Source: Rhodeus uyekii (Eukaryota; Chordata; Actinopteri; Cypriniformes; Acheilognathidae). Taken from it: DNA of 64,000 nucleotides. The notes beneath the pieces were generated by a model. That model searched no databases and was not told the DNA's origin. It saw only the letters and a program-made list of their open reading frames with translations. The DNA is taken from assembly GCA_037043235.1 (NCBI GenBank), contig JAWRVZ010000056.1, positions 515,001-579,000 on the forward strand. The letters are read 5' to 3'. The position numbers and the translations under genes are program-made. Below, piece by piece: positions 8,742-18,169 of the stretch. Positions within the stretch are counted from its first letter, which is position 1; each line of letters begins with the position of its first letter.

Positions 8742-9789
8742 TTCTCACTGAAAGAAAAAAAAACAGAAATAAGAGCAGAAAAAGAAGAAACTTTGATCTT
8801 CCGAGTCAGTTTCATTGAAATTCCTTGTCTTGTCTCTTCCACACCCCTGGTTCTCCTTGGCCAGACTCTTTTCCTCTGTCTTTAAGGGATAACAAGCTCA
8901 TGCTGCTTGAAGTAACATGCCTCACAGACTGCAGTGCCAGTGCTAAGAAGGGAACAGTAAGTGAACGTTGAATTGTAATGAGCATTCTGTTGACACTTTG
9001 GGGACATAGAATCACCCAATGCTGGACCACTCATGTGTGTATTCTAATTGTTCTCCAGGCAGATATGAGAATGGCAAGGAGCCTACGAAGAGACCCAGTC
9101 AGGCTGAGGGCTCTTTTCCTGCCAGTTTAGCCACAGAAAAAAAATTCGACCTCTCAGTTTCTCTCTGTCTGTAATTATCTCTCTCATTCCCTCCCTCCCT
9201 CTACAGATGGCGCGATCAGCATGGCTTCCACTACCAGAGGAACAGGCTGCATTAATGAGAAGTCTGTCCCTTAACAGGCCATGCTATAGAGACTCAGCTG
9301 TCTCACACCACAGGCGCCTGGCTCTCTGAACCTGGGCCATTGGGAAAAGAGAAGTTTTGTAACGCATGTACACGCCATTTGAACACAACCTACACCAAAT
9401 GTGAGCAGGATCACCACTGTTTCACTACCCATAATGCAACAGCGAGCCGAATGTTCGTTAATTTGGTTGAACCTAGGGCTTTATGCATCATTACTGCAGG
9501 TGCTTGTAAAACTTTTTATTTGAGGAACCTGACACTGTGATTTTACGAGAGTGAACACATTTAAAGACAGGAATTATCTGAGTGGTGGAGAATGACTTAG
9601 AAGTGAAGGAGAGTAGCAGCTGTTTGCTCATGAAAAATGTAGAAGGGACAGATGGTTCATAATTGCAGCATTAAAAGGCACTGTAAAGAATCGATGTTAA
9701 TTATTTTGCACTTCTCACATACTAAGGATCTCTGGCACGTAGACGTGCACGTCCTTCCAAGAACAGCATGTCTCTTTGTTGAACCATTA
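8742..9789. other. No recognised feature
   Basis: Contains a pyrimidine-rich patch (tctctctgtctgtaattatctctctcattccctccctcc, about 9159-9203) and short chance frames. I see no gene, RNA or repeat with defined ends. Confidence 0.45.
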
Positions 9790-11400
9790 GACATGGCATC
9801 CTAGTTCATTTGGAAATCCACAACAAAGTTATAGACTTTCAGATGATTGTCCAGAAAATTTTCCAAAACAAGTATTTGTTCTGCTTAGATCTACTTATCA
9901 GTAAGGGTCTAAACATTTCACTGATTGTTAGTAAGGGTGTAGCACTGACTGATCATTTATTTGATATATTGATCTGTCTCTGTCAAAGAGAGATGCTTAA
10001 ATGAGAAAACTATGTGCTCTTTATGAAGGCTATATCTTTAACAGCAAGCATATTTGTGGATGGTCTTGATTTTCTCCTTGATTCCTTTAACTCAAAAGTT
10101 AAAAGTGTAATTGATGACACTGCTCCTGTAAAAGCCAGGAAGAAGAGTGACAGACAAAAATTACCTTGGAGAAACTCAACAGCAGTGCAAACTATGAAAA
10201 GACAATGCAGAAATGCTGAGTGGCAGAAGACAAAACTTGAAATGCATTATAATATCGAGAAAAACAGCTTTCAGGCCTTTGATGTGGAGCTAGGAAAAGC
10301 TAGACAGACTTTCTTATTATACAATTTAAAATATTATAAACAGCAACATAAACAACACATCCACTCTTTTTACTACTGTAGAGCATAACTTTTCCAAACA
10401 CCCTGAAAGCCACAGTAGTCAACCCCCTCCTGAAAAAGAACTCGATAACACAATTATGAGCAACCATAGACAAATCTAAAAGCTTCATTTCATAGGCAAG
10501 ATCATTGAAAAAGTTGAGAGTATTGGTGATCATAAGTCTGAGAGAACATCCATGACATGCATAGTAATGCAAGGCTCAATTCTTGCACCGGTCTGGTTCA
10601 ACCTGTATATGCTCACACTGGGCCAAATAATGAAAGAAAACACTTTCACCAAACACTTATAGCCCCAATGACTCCCTGTGCCAATGCATTGATGAAATTA
10701 ACAGTTGGATGTGCCAAAACTTTCCAAAAAATAATTTTTTTGGGAATGTACCAAAAAGTAATTGCATTTGGATGAACGCATACTTTGACTTAAATAACTA
10801 AAAATCAAGTTAGGAATCTTGGTGTGATTCTGGAGTCAGACCTTAGTTTCAGTAGTCATGTAAAAGCAATAACGAATACTATCATATGAAAAATATTGCA
10901 AGGATTGGATGCTCTATTTCCAGTCAAGACATGCTTTCATTATCAGCAGGGTAATGGTCTACTCACTGGCCTTCCCAAAAAGACCATTAGACTGCTGCAG
11001 CTCATACAGAACACTGCTGCCATGTTTTTGAGCAGAACCAGAAAATATGAACATATCAGACCAGTCCTCAGGTCTTTACACTGTCTTCCAGTTACATTTA
11101 GCCTAGGACATTGCAGGTATGCTCACTGAATATACATTTGATCACAAAGATCATCAGGATTAAGTCCACTAGAAATACTATGGGTTCATCATAATAATAC
11201 ACTTTTTGTTTGTTGGCAAGATGAGAACTTGTCTCCCGACTGAGCCTGGTTTCTCCCAAGGTGTTTTTTTCCCTCCATTCTGTCACCTACTGGAGTTTGT
11301 GTTCCTTGCCACTGTTGTCTCTGGATGGCTTAGTTGGGGACACTTAAAACTTAATATTCATCAATATTGTTGATCTATAAAAATAAAGGTTACTTGACTT
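9790..11400 (+). pseudogene. L2/CR1-type LINE relic (endonuclease end, RT pieces, 3' tail)
   Basis: Translated pieces on the plus strand match the order of an L2-like ORF2. At about 9900-9965 the end of the endonuclease (GLNISLIVSKGVALTDH). At 10014-10388 an open 124-codon piece of the linker before RT (DDTAPVKARKK... LPWRNSTAVQTMKRQCRNAEWQKTKL). At about 10565-10640 RT pieces (VMQGSILAPVWFNLYM). At about 10800-11100 the C terminus (LGVILESDLSFSSHVKAI; TGLPKKTIRLLQLIQNTAA; HIRPVLRSLHCLPV). The 3' end carries 'ggtttctcccaaggtg' and 'ttgccactgttgtctctgg', a tail I know from many fish LINEs. Several stops, frameshifts and a missing block (including the catalytic ADD box) make it dead. Confidence 0.75.
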
Positions 11401-12139
11401 CACTCAAAGCACGGTGAGTCTGCTTTTAGCTACTATTCCAACTGCTGCTGGAACCAGCTTCGCAGGAACCCACCAAAATATACATCCAAACATAGATCTC
11501 TATATACACTGAATTAATAGTAAATTATAACTGTGTTCAGCATTCTACAACAAATATTTGTTTTGGATTTTTTTTAGACAATTTTGAGTCATAAAATAAG
11601 CAGGCTATATTAAAATGAAGTATATGAATTCTGCAGGCATGTCTCATGATATTAAACAGGGCAGCTGGTCTGGGAGCCCTCCCTTTCTCTATGGCACCCC
11701 ACTATTTTCCAAAGTAAATATATGAAAAATGCAGCATGGTCTAATTGACAGTCATTGGGGCAGATTTCAGGCTGCCCCACTTATTTTCACGTTACATTAA
11801 CCTTGCTCCTGACAAGGCAACATCAATCCACTTCAACTGTGTCTACATCAGGTGAGTAGCTAGTTGGCATGTATGTCCTTCTTATGTGAAGTAGTGTATC
11901 AAATTAATGAAAGCATAAACCTTTTAGTTTAAACATGCTCATATGAATAGCCTTTATAGAGCTGCAGTTTTATGTGTGTTCTGTAAACCATCATGACTTT
12001 GTTTTCCTCACAGGACTTCCTACATTCTAAAACAACATTCGGATGCAATAAACACTACATTACGGCAATTTTAAGATGCCAATCTACGCATTTGTCATTA
12101 GTACTAAAGTCTTTCAATCATCATTAGACCGCCAGCCTC
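11401..12139. other. No recognised feature
   Basis: AT-rich sequence without an open frame of note or a clear repeat boundary. Confidence 0.45.
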
Positions 12140-12457
12140 TGTCAGCGAATGGGGGGCAGGAGCACGAAGGAGACGAGAAGGAGTCTATGTGACTCTACTT
12201 TATTTACAAACTCAAAACAAAACACTTAAAATAAGAATCAAAACATGAACACTTGTGCAAACCAAGAAGAATGCCAAACAACACGTCTTAACACATTCAG
12301 TAGGCGACAAAGACAAAAGAGCACATAAGGGCTTTTATACACAAGGAATGATGGGGAACAGGTGACGAGACTAACGAGGGAAGATTACATGTCTGGTGAG
12401 GGAAATGACACTGGGAAGCAAACATGAAGAGTGAAGAAAAATGACAAGACTGTGACA
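12140..12457 (-). mobile_element. Solo LTR (Gypsy-like), minus orientation
   Basis: 318 bp. On the minus strand it begins TGTCACAGTC and ends GCTGACA. It contains a TATA-like GTATAAAAGCCC (about 12331-12342) and an AATAAAG polyadenylation signal (about 12199-12205). The flanks gcctc (12135-12139) and ccctc (12458-12462) look like a 5-bp target duplication with one mismatch. No internal retroelement sequence adjoins, so it is a solo LTR. A related segment lies at 57900-58190. Confidence 0.7.
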
Positions 12458-13092
12458 CCCTCAAACTGAATAAATCTGATTACAATTTAAAGCTTACAAA
12501 AATGTTTATCTTAAACTAGCATTAAGACCCAGAATCTACTCTACCTACATTTACAGCCAGGGGCTGCTACCCTAAGTAACTCCCAAAAATAAATCTATAA
12601 TAATAATAATAATAATTCAACTTTTGAATTGAAGTCCTACAACATTTTAAAATGAATTAAAAAATGCAGAATAAAATAATACAACTAAGTTTAATACTTA
12701 GTTTGAATAAAAAGCAACAAGGTCTACAGAGAATGAAATGTGAAGAGTTTCCAATAGGGAAAGTCTGTAACTGCTAGTGGGTTCAAAAGGAATTTGTGTA
12801 CAAACTATGTTTAGGATTTTTTTTTTTTAAAAGACACCATGTTTCATGTTATTTCGTCTATAATGCAGTCTCTTATTTGTTTGAGTTTTCTGTCTGTTCT
12901 ATCCCCTTGCGGTTAAAGTATATTTAAGCGAGTCTCCCTGTTTCTATGTATTTCTCTCTCTGTTTCAAGTATGGGGTACATGACCTAGTCGACTATAGAG
13001 ATCTAATGTGCATTACCTCACTTCTGGGAAAGAAATAATCCCAATGGGGCCAGCAGCTCAACCTGGAGAGCATCTCTGGTGATTTAAACAGG

Positions 13093-13094
<2 letters not shown>
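12458..13094. other. No recognised feature
   Basis: AT-rich, with a short taa repeat at about 12598-12615. I see nothing else that can be supported. Confidence 0.45.

Positions 13095-13135
<41 letters not shown>
13095..13135. repeat. (GA)n microsatellite
   Basis: About 20 uninterrupted ag units. Confidence 0.95.
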
Positions 13136-13141
<6 letters not shown>

Positions 13142-13585
13142 AGAGATGGCTGAAGAGGGAAAGTTCAGTAAAAAGGTGCTGAGCAGCAGTACAGTGCAGT
13201 GTTGAAAACCGCGTAAGCAGGAATCCACAGCAGTTCCTTAATAACAGCTGGGCTTTAGCACTCGGTGGTGGAAGTTGCTCAGGCTTTTCAACTTCTGCTG
13301 AGGGTGTAGAACTCAGCATCCACTGTCAGCTGTCAGAAGAAAACATATGAGGGCACATACACATTCAAACACGTACACTCAAATATGCTCAGTGGAGCTG
13401 CCCACACTGGAAATTACCTCAGTACTTCCTTGTATGCTGAAATAATCAAAAAGGAATGTGGAACCCTGAGAAACAATAAAGAATCGTAGAAGTTATTGCA
13501 TATTTTACCATATGTCAAAGTCATCATGCCAAGTCTAATGCAAACTGAATAAGTAATCCAAATGTGTGTATGTTTAAATATATAT

Positions 13586-13694
13586 TGTGGCCAGTGGGGC
13601 GTGGTCTAGAGGCTGCTGCAGGCGGAGGAGGAGTTTGGGAGGGCTGATGGTTAAGGGACCCGCCTCTGTTAACGAGATCTAACAGGTGTATTCA
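13586..13694 (+). repeat. Truncated 5' LTR of the Gypsy element
   Basis: The first 109 bases match the start of the 3' LTR (17831-17939) with a single difference (G at 13668, A at 17913). It then joins directly to gag coding sequence. The TATA box, polyadenylation signal and U5 found in the 3' copy are absent. Confidence 0.9.
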
Positions 13695-13722
13695 ACAGGA
13701 GGACCGCCAGCTGCTGCGAGAC

Positions 13723-14682
13723 ATGCTGACCCTGGGCGCTGCGCCCACCCCACCCTCAATGAACCCATCACCGCCTCAGGTTCCTATGCAGAAAATGGGG
13801 CCTGGGGATGACCCAGAGGCTTTTATTGAACTATTCGAGCGCACGGCTGAGGCCTGCCACTGGCCCGAGAGTGAGTGGGCCATGCGACTGATTCCCCTGC
13901 TGTCGGGGGATAGCCAGCTTGCAGCGAGGCAGCTGCCGGCTCAGAATTTTTTTTTGCTACCAGGATCTAAAAAGGGCGATTCTGCAAGTGGTGGGGCGCA
14001 GCTCGGAACAACACCGGCAACACTTCCGATCCCTCACCCTTCAGGAGTGCGGGTCACCCTTCACCTTCGCTCAGCGGCTCCGTGGGGCCTGTCGTCAGTG
14101 GCTGCTTTCGGAGAGCCGGGATGTTGATGGAGTGATTGAGATGGTCGTCCTCGAGCAGTTCTGCCGACAGCTTCCGAAGCAAACGGCGGAGTGGGTGCAG
14201 TGCCACCGACCAGCCACACTGGAGGAGGCGGTCCAGCTGGCGGAAGACCAGCGTCCTATGGGACAGCGTCCAGCCACTCACTCTCTCCCTCTCCCTCTTC
14301 TCCATCTGACCCTCTTTTCAGGCCCCGCAAAGGACCTCGACCGGTGCCGGCTCCAAGAACCCAGAAAAGGGCATTCCCGCCCTTCCCTGCACAGCGGATC
14401 AACCCCCTGGGCCCATTGGCCCGGCCCGTGCCACCCCCGAGGTCAGGGACGTCAGGCTCCGGCCCAGTATCCTTTTCTAACCCCTCTCTCTCGTCTCACC
14501 TGCAGGAGGCTGGTCCCGCTGCCACCAGTGTGGAGGAGAAGTCTGGGCCGCTCTGTTGGCGTTGCGGGGAGCCGGGACATTTCCGGGATCAGTGTGCCTC
14601 TATGGAGGTGGATACGCTGATCCGGATCCGCGAGACGCCACACAGCGCCCCGGTCAAGCCGGGCAGTATTATGTACCTGTAA
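13723..14682 (+). pseudogene. gag: Gypsy gag with SCAN-like region and CCHC zinc knuckle, frameshifted
   Basis: Structural protein of the element. The N-terminal part is read in the first frame from an ATG at 13723 (DDPEAFIELFERTAEACHWP... RLIPLLSGDSQLAA). A run of ten T's at about 13948-13957 changes frame. The next part (13960-14290: FRSLTLQECGSPFTFAQRLR... VVLEQFCRQLPKQTAEWVQ... EEAVQLAEDQ) has the helical signature of the SCAN dimerisation domain, which is known to descend from Gmr1-like gag. After a second frame change near 14300 a Pro-rich linker leads to CWRCGEPGHFRDQC (14559-14600), a C-x2-C-x4-H-x4-C zinc knuckle. This part stops at 14682. No single frame spans the protein. Confidence 0.82.
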
Positions 14683-15067
14683 GCGTCGGGGGAAATGCCT
14701 ATCAGGCTTTGGTGGATACAGGTTGTAACCAGACCTCTATCCATCAACGACTGATGCAGCCCGGGGCATTGAATACGAGCCGTGTGGTAAAGGTGCGGTG
14801 TGTGCACGGGGATGTTCGCGAATATCCACTTGTATTGGTCACAGTTCAATTGGGGAACCAAAAGCATAGAGTGGAGGCGGCGGTTAATCCCCACCTCAGC
14901 CACCCAGTGATTTTGGGAACAAAGTGGCCGTTATTTCCAAGGTTATTAAGGGGATTGTCTAAGGGTGGCGCCTGCAAAAATCAAGCCAATACGGAGGTGA
15001 GAACAGCTGGGGCGGGCGAGGGGACCCCAGGTCGGTGGCCTTCCCCCCCTTTGGGGACTTCCCCCTG
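14625..15067 (+). pseudogene. Gypsy aspartic protease region
   Basis: In the third forward frame. The domain core is YYVPVSVGGNAYQALVDTGC (active-site DTG at about 14715-14723), then VKVRCVHGD and HPVILGTKWP, typical of retropepsins of this group. It overlaps the end of gag in the -1 relative frame, which could be normal programmed frameshifting. After about 14970 its frame no longer matches that of the integrase, so it is cut off from the rest of pol. Confidence 0.75.
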
Positions 15068-15070
15068 TAG

Positions 15071-16435
15071 CAGTCTCGGGATGAGACCCTGCGACATGCC
15101 TTTGACCAGGTTCAATCAATCGATGGTCACCTCGTGGAGCCTGGGCGTGTTCTCTCCTACCCGTATTTTGCAGTAATCCAAGACAGGTTATATCGCGTGA
15201 CGCAGGACACGCAGACAAAAGAAGATATAACCCAGCTGTTAGTACCGAAGGGCCGTCGGGAAATGCTATTCCAGGCGGCCCACCACAACCCAATGGCCGG
15301 ACATTTAGGGCAGGACAAAACACTTAACCGTCTCATGGCCCGATTCTATTGGCCGGGCATTCGCGGAGACGTCCGCAGGTGGTGTGGGGCCTGCCGCGAA
15401 TGCCAGCTGGTTAATCCCCCGGCCGTCCCAAAAGCGCCATTGCGCCCTTTACCGCTGATGGAGGTCCCCTTCGAAAGAATTGGTATGGACCTCATCGGGC
15501 CATTAGAGCGGTCAGCACGAGGGCATCGCTTTGCATTAGTTCTCGTGGACTATGCAACGCGATACCCGGAAGCAGTGGCGCTTCGCAACATTTCGGCGAA
15601 GAGTGTTGCGGACGCCCTCTTCCGAATTATCTCCCGGGTGGGGATCCCGAAAGAGATCCTCACCGACCAAGGCACAACGTTTATGTCACGTACACTACGC
15701 GAACTATACGAATTATTGGGGATTAAATCCATACGCACAAGCGTTTACCATCCTCAAACCGATGGTCTGGTAGAACGATTTAATCGGACCTTAAAGAATA
15801 TGATTCGTAAGTTCGTTCACGAGGATGCAAAAAATTGGGATCGCTGGTTGGAACCCCTGATGTTTGCGGTACGCGAGGTCCCCCAAGCCTCCACTGGGTT
15901 TTCACCCTTCGAGCTTCTCTACGGCCGTCGGCCCCGAGGGGTGCTCGATGTCCTTAGGGAAGTTTGGGAGGACGGACCTACTAACGCGAAAAACGAAATT
16001 CAATACGTACTGGACCTGAGAACAAAACTCCACACACTGGGGCGGCTCAAAATGGAGAATTTGCTCCAGGCTCAGGAACGTCAAAGTCGACTCTACAACC
16101 GGGGTACCCAACTACGCGAGTTCGCACCGGGAGAGAAAGTACTTCTTTTACTACCCACGTCAGGTTCAAAATTACTCGCCAAGTGGCAAGGGCCCTTTGT
16201 GGTCACACGGCGGGTGGGGGATGTCGACTATGAGGTGGTGCGGCCGGATAGAGCAGGGACACGTCAAATTTATCACATCAACCTCCTAAAACCGTGGAGA
16301 GAGGTGGGTTCGGTACAGTTGGCCACAACAGTGGGAGAGAAGGAAGAGCTTGGGCCGGAACCAAACTTAAAACCTGAATCTGTAGTTCCGGTCCCCTGTG
16401 GGGCGCACCTCTCATCTGACCAGCTGGCCGACGTG
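15071..16435 (+). CDS. Gypsy integrase (DDE), at the N-terminal side of RT
   Basis: The first part of one continuous open frame that runs to 17287; the frame is open from just after a stop at 15068. Residue numbers count from a GTG at 15134. An HHCC zinc-binding region is present (HHNPMAGH at about 50-57; C87 and C90). The catalytic triad D119 (GMDLIGP), D178 (LTDQGT) and E214 (GLVERFN) has the D-35-E spacing of retroviral-type integrases. A GPY/F-like module follows (KWQGPFVVTRR, about 350-360; YHINLLKPW). All key residues are intact. It would insert the cDNA and create the 5-bp target duplication. Confidence 0.9.
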
Positions 16436-17287
16436 AGTAAATTACAGCGAGACTTTGCCGACGTGTTTTCCCCTCTGCCCGGCCGCACAAATCTCATAGA
16501 ACACCACATCGAGACAACCCCCGGGGTGGTGGTACGGTCCCGACCCTATCGATTACCTGAACACAAAAAGAAAATAGTTTGGGATGAATTAGAGGCAATG
16601 CTTGACATGGGGGTAGTTGAAGAGTCACACAGTGACTGGTCCAGCCCGATAGTCTTAGTTCCGAAGGCTGATGGCTCGACCAGATTCTGTGTGGATTACC
16701 GCAAGGTAAACGCAATTTCAAAGTTTGATGCATATCCAATGCCTCGGGTTGACGAGCTGCTTGATCGGTTAGGCACTGCTCGATTTTACTCGACATTGGA
16801 TTTAACAAAAGGGTATTGGCAAATCCCCCTGACGCCAATGTCCCGAGAAAAAACGGCCTTTTCCACTCCGTTTGGCTTACACCAGTTCGTCACACTTCCG
16901 TTTGGGTTGTTCGGGGCTCCAGCTACGTTTCAGCGCCTCATGGACCGCGTCTTACGGCCCCATCAAGCATATGCTGCTGTCTACTTGGATGATATTATTA
17001 TCTATAGTAATGATTGGCAGCGGCATATGCAGCACCTGAGGGCGGTCCTGAGTTCGCTGCGCGTGGCGGGGCTCACGGCCAACCCGAAGAAGTGCGCAAT
17101 TGGACGGGTGGAAGTACGGTATCTGGGGTTCCACTTGGGTCATGGACAGGTGCGGCCCCAAATTGATAAAACCGCTGCAATTGCAACCTGCCCGCGACCC
17201 AAGACCAAGAAGGAGGTGAGACAGTTTTTGGGGCTGGCTGGCTACTATAGGCGGTTTGTACCCAAGTTTTCGGAGGTCACCAGCTGA
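16436..17287 (+). CDS. pol: Gypsy reverse transcriptase, same frame as integrase
   Basis: Second half of the 15071-17287 frame. Motifs: VLVPKADGSTRFCVDYRKVN, STLDLTKGYWQIPL (catalytic D near residue 556), FVTLPFGLFGAPATFQRLMD, and the catalytic YLDD (about 617-620, followed by IIIYS). The thumb/connection LTANPKKCAIG, VRYLGFHLG and FLGLAGYYRRFVPKF follow. The frame ends at a stop at 17285-17287, right where the RNase H region should begin; the sequence resumes in another frame, so a small deletion is the likely cause. I infer the break from the frame change and do not reconstruct it. Confidence 0.92.
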   Translation, partial: SKLQRDFADVFSPLPGRTNLIEHHIETTPGVVVRSRPYRLPEHKKKIVWDELEAMLDMGVVEESHSDWSSPIVLVPKADGSTRFCVDYRKVNAISKFDAYPMPRVDELLDRLGTARFYSTLDLTKGYWQIPLTPMSREKTAFSTPFGLHQFVTLPFGLFGAPATFQRLMDRVLRPHQAYAAVYLDDIIIYSNDWQRHMQHLRAVLSSLRVAGLTANPKKCAIGRVEVRYLGFHLGHGQVRPQIDKTAAIATCPRPKTKKEVRQFLGLAGYYRRFVPKFSEVTS

Positions 17288-17813
17288 TCTCAATAAAAAG
17301 GGGGCCCCCGATCCGGTCCAATGGACGGAGCAGTGCCAACAGGCTTTTACCTGTATAAAGGCTGCACTGTGTGGCGGGCCATTATTACACTCTCCTGACT
17401 TTTCTCTCCCTTTTGTCTTGCAGACAGACGCGTCGGACAGGGGGCTGGGAGCCGTGTTGTCCCAGGTGGTGGAGGGGGAGGAGCGCCCCGTGCTGTACAT
17501 TAGTCGAAAGCTCTCAATGAGAGAGACGAAGTACAGCACGATTGAGAAGGAGTGTTTGGCCATCAAGTGGGCGGTCCTCACCGTCCGGTACTACCTCTTG
17601 GGACGGGCTTTCACCCTCTGTTCGGACCACGCTCCGCTCCAGTGGCTCCACCGCATGAAAGACACCAATGCGCGGATCACCCGTTGGTACTTGGCGTTGC
17701 AACCATTTAATTTTCAGGTGATCCACAGGCCGGGGGTGCAGATGGCTGTGGCCGACTTCCTTTCCAGAAATGGGGGGGGAGTGGGTGGCAGGCCGGATGG
17801 CTCCCCGGCCTGA
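17288..17813 (+). pseudogene. Gypsy RNase H domain, separated by frameshift
   Basis: Continues pol in a different frame. RNase H motifs: LQTDASDRGLGAVL (first D), STIEKECLAIKWAV (E), LCSDHAPLQWL (second D) and AVADFLSRN (last D). All four acidic positions are visible. It ends at 17813, just before a purine-rich run (gggcggtgggggta) that precedes the 3' LTR and would be the polypurine tract. There is no start codon of its own at a sensible place. Confidence 0.85.
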
Positions 17814-17830
17814 GACGGGCGGTGGGGGTA

Positions 17831-18161
17831 TGTGGCCAGTGGGGCGTGGTCTAGAGGCTGCTGCAGGCGGAGGAGGAGTTTGGGAGGGCTGATGGTTAAG
17901 GGACCCGCCTCTATTAACGAGATCTAACAGGTGTATTCATTTTGCAGTGACTCGAGAGACAGGATAAAAGCCGGGCCTAGAGAGAGAGAGAAGTGGGTGA
18001 TTGTGGCCACACCACATGCGGCTTCTGGGGACTGCTGAAAAGCATTTGTTTGAGTTTTTGTTAAAACCTGGTCCTGCTGATCTATTTTGTGGAATCAATA
18101 AAACGCCTGACCAAACGCAGTCTGATTGCTCGTCTGTCTTTACAACTGAAAAGGTGTCACA
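17831..18161 (+). repeat. 3' LTR of the Gypsy element
   Basis: 331 bp, begins TGTGGCCAG and ends GGTGTCACA. It contains a TATA-like gataaaag (17963-17970) and a polyadenylation signal aataaa (18097-18102). The first 109 bases match the truncated 5' LTR with one difference, pointing to a recent insertion. Confidence 0.9.
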
Positions 18162-18169
18162 TATATATA

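Larger units (their letters stand above)
13586..18161 (+). mobile_element. Gmr1-like Ty3/Gypsy LTR retrotransposon, damaged
   Basis: Plus-strand element of 4.6 kb. Order: truncated 5' LTR (13586-13694), gag with SCAN-like region and zinc knuckle, aspartic protease, integrase, reverse transcriptase, RNase H, polypurine run (about 17815-17829), full 3' LTR (17831-18161). Integrase lies upstream of RT, the Ty1/copia order. Among Ty3/Gypsy elements this is known for the Gmr1 group of deuterostomes. Flanks tatat (13581-13585) and tatat (18162-18166) could be a 5-bp target duplication but are low-complexity. Breaks: the rest of the 5' LTR, primer-binding site and leader are missing at 13694/13695; frame changes occur in gag near 13947-13957 and 14290-14320, between protease and integrase (about 14970-15070), and at about 17281 before RNase H. 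The copy cannot move on its own. Confidence 0.9.

Noticed and set aside
12993..13319. 108-codon minus-strand frame
   Set aside because: Runs through the (GA)n microsatellite (Ser-Leu repeat); no independent support.
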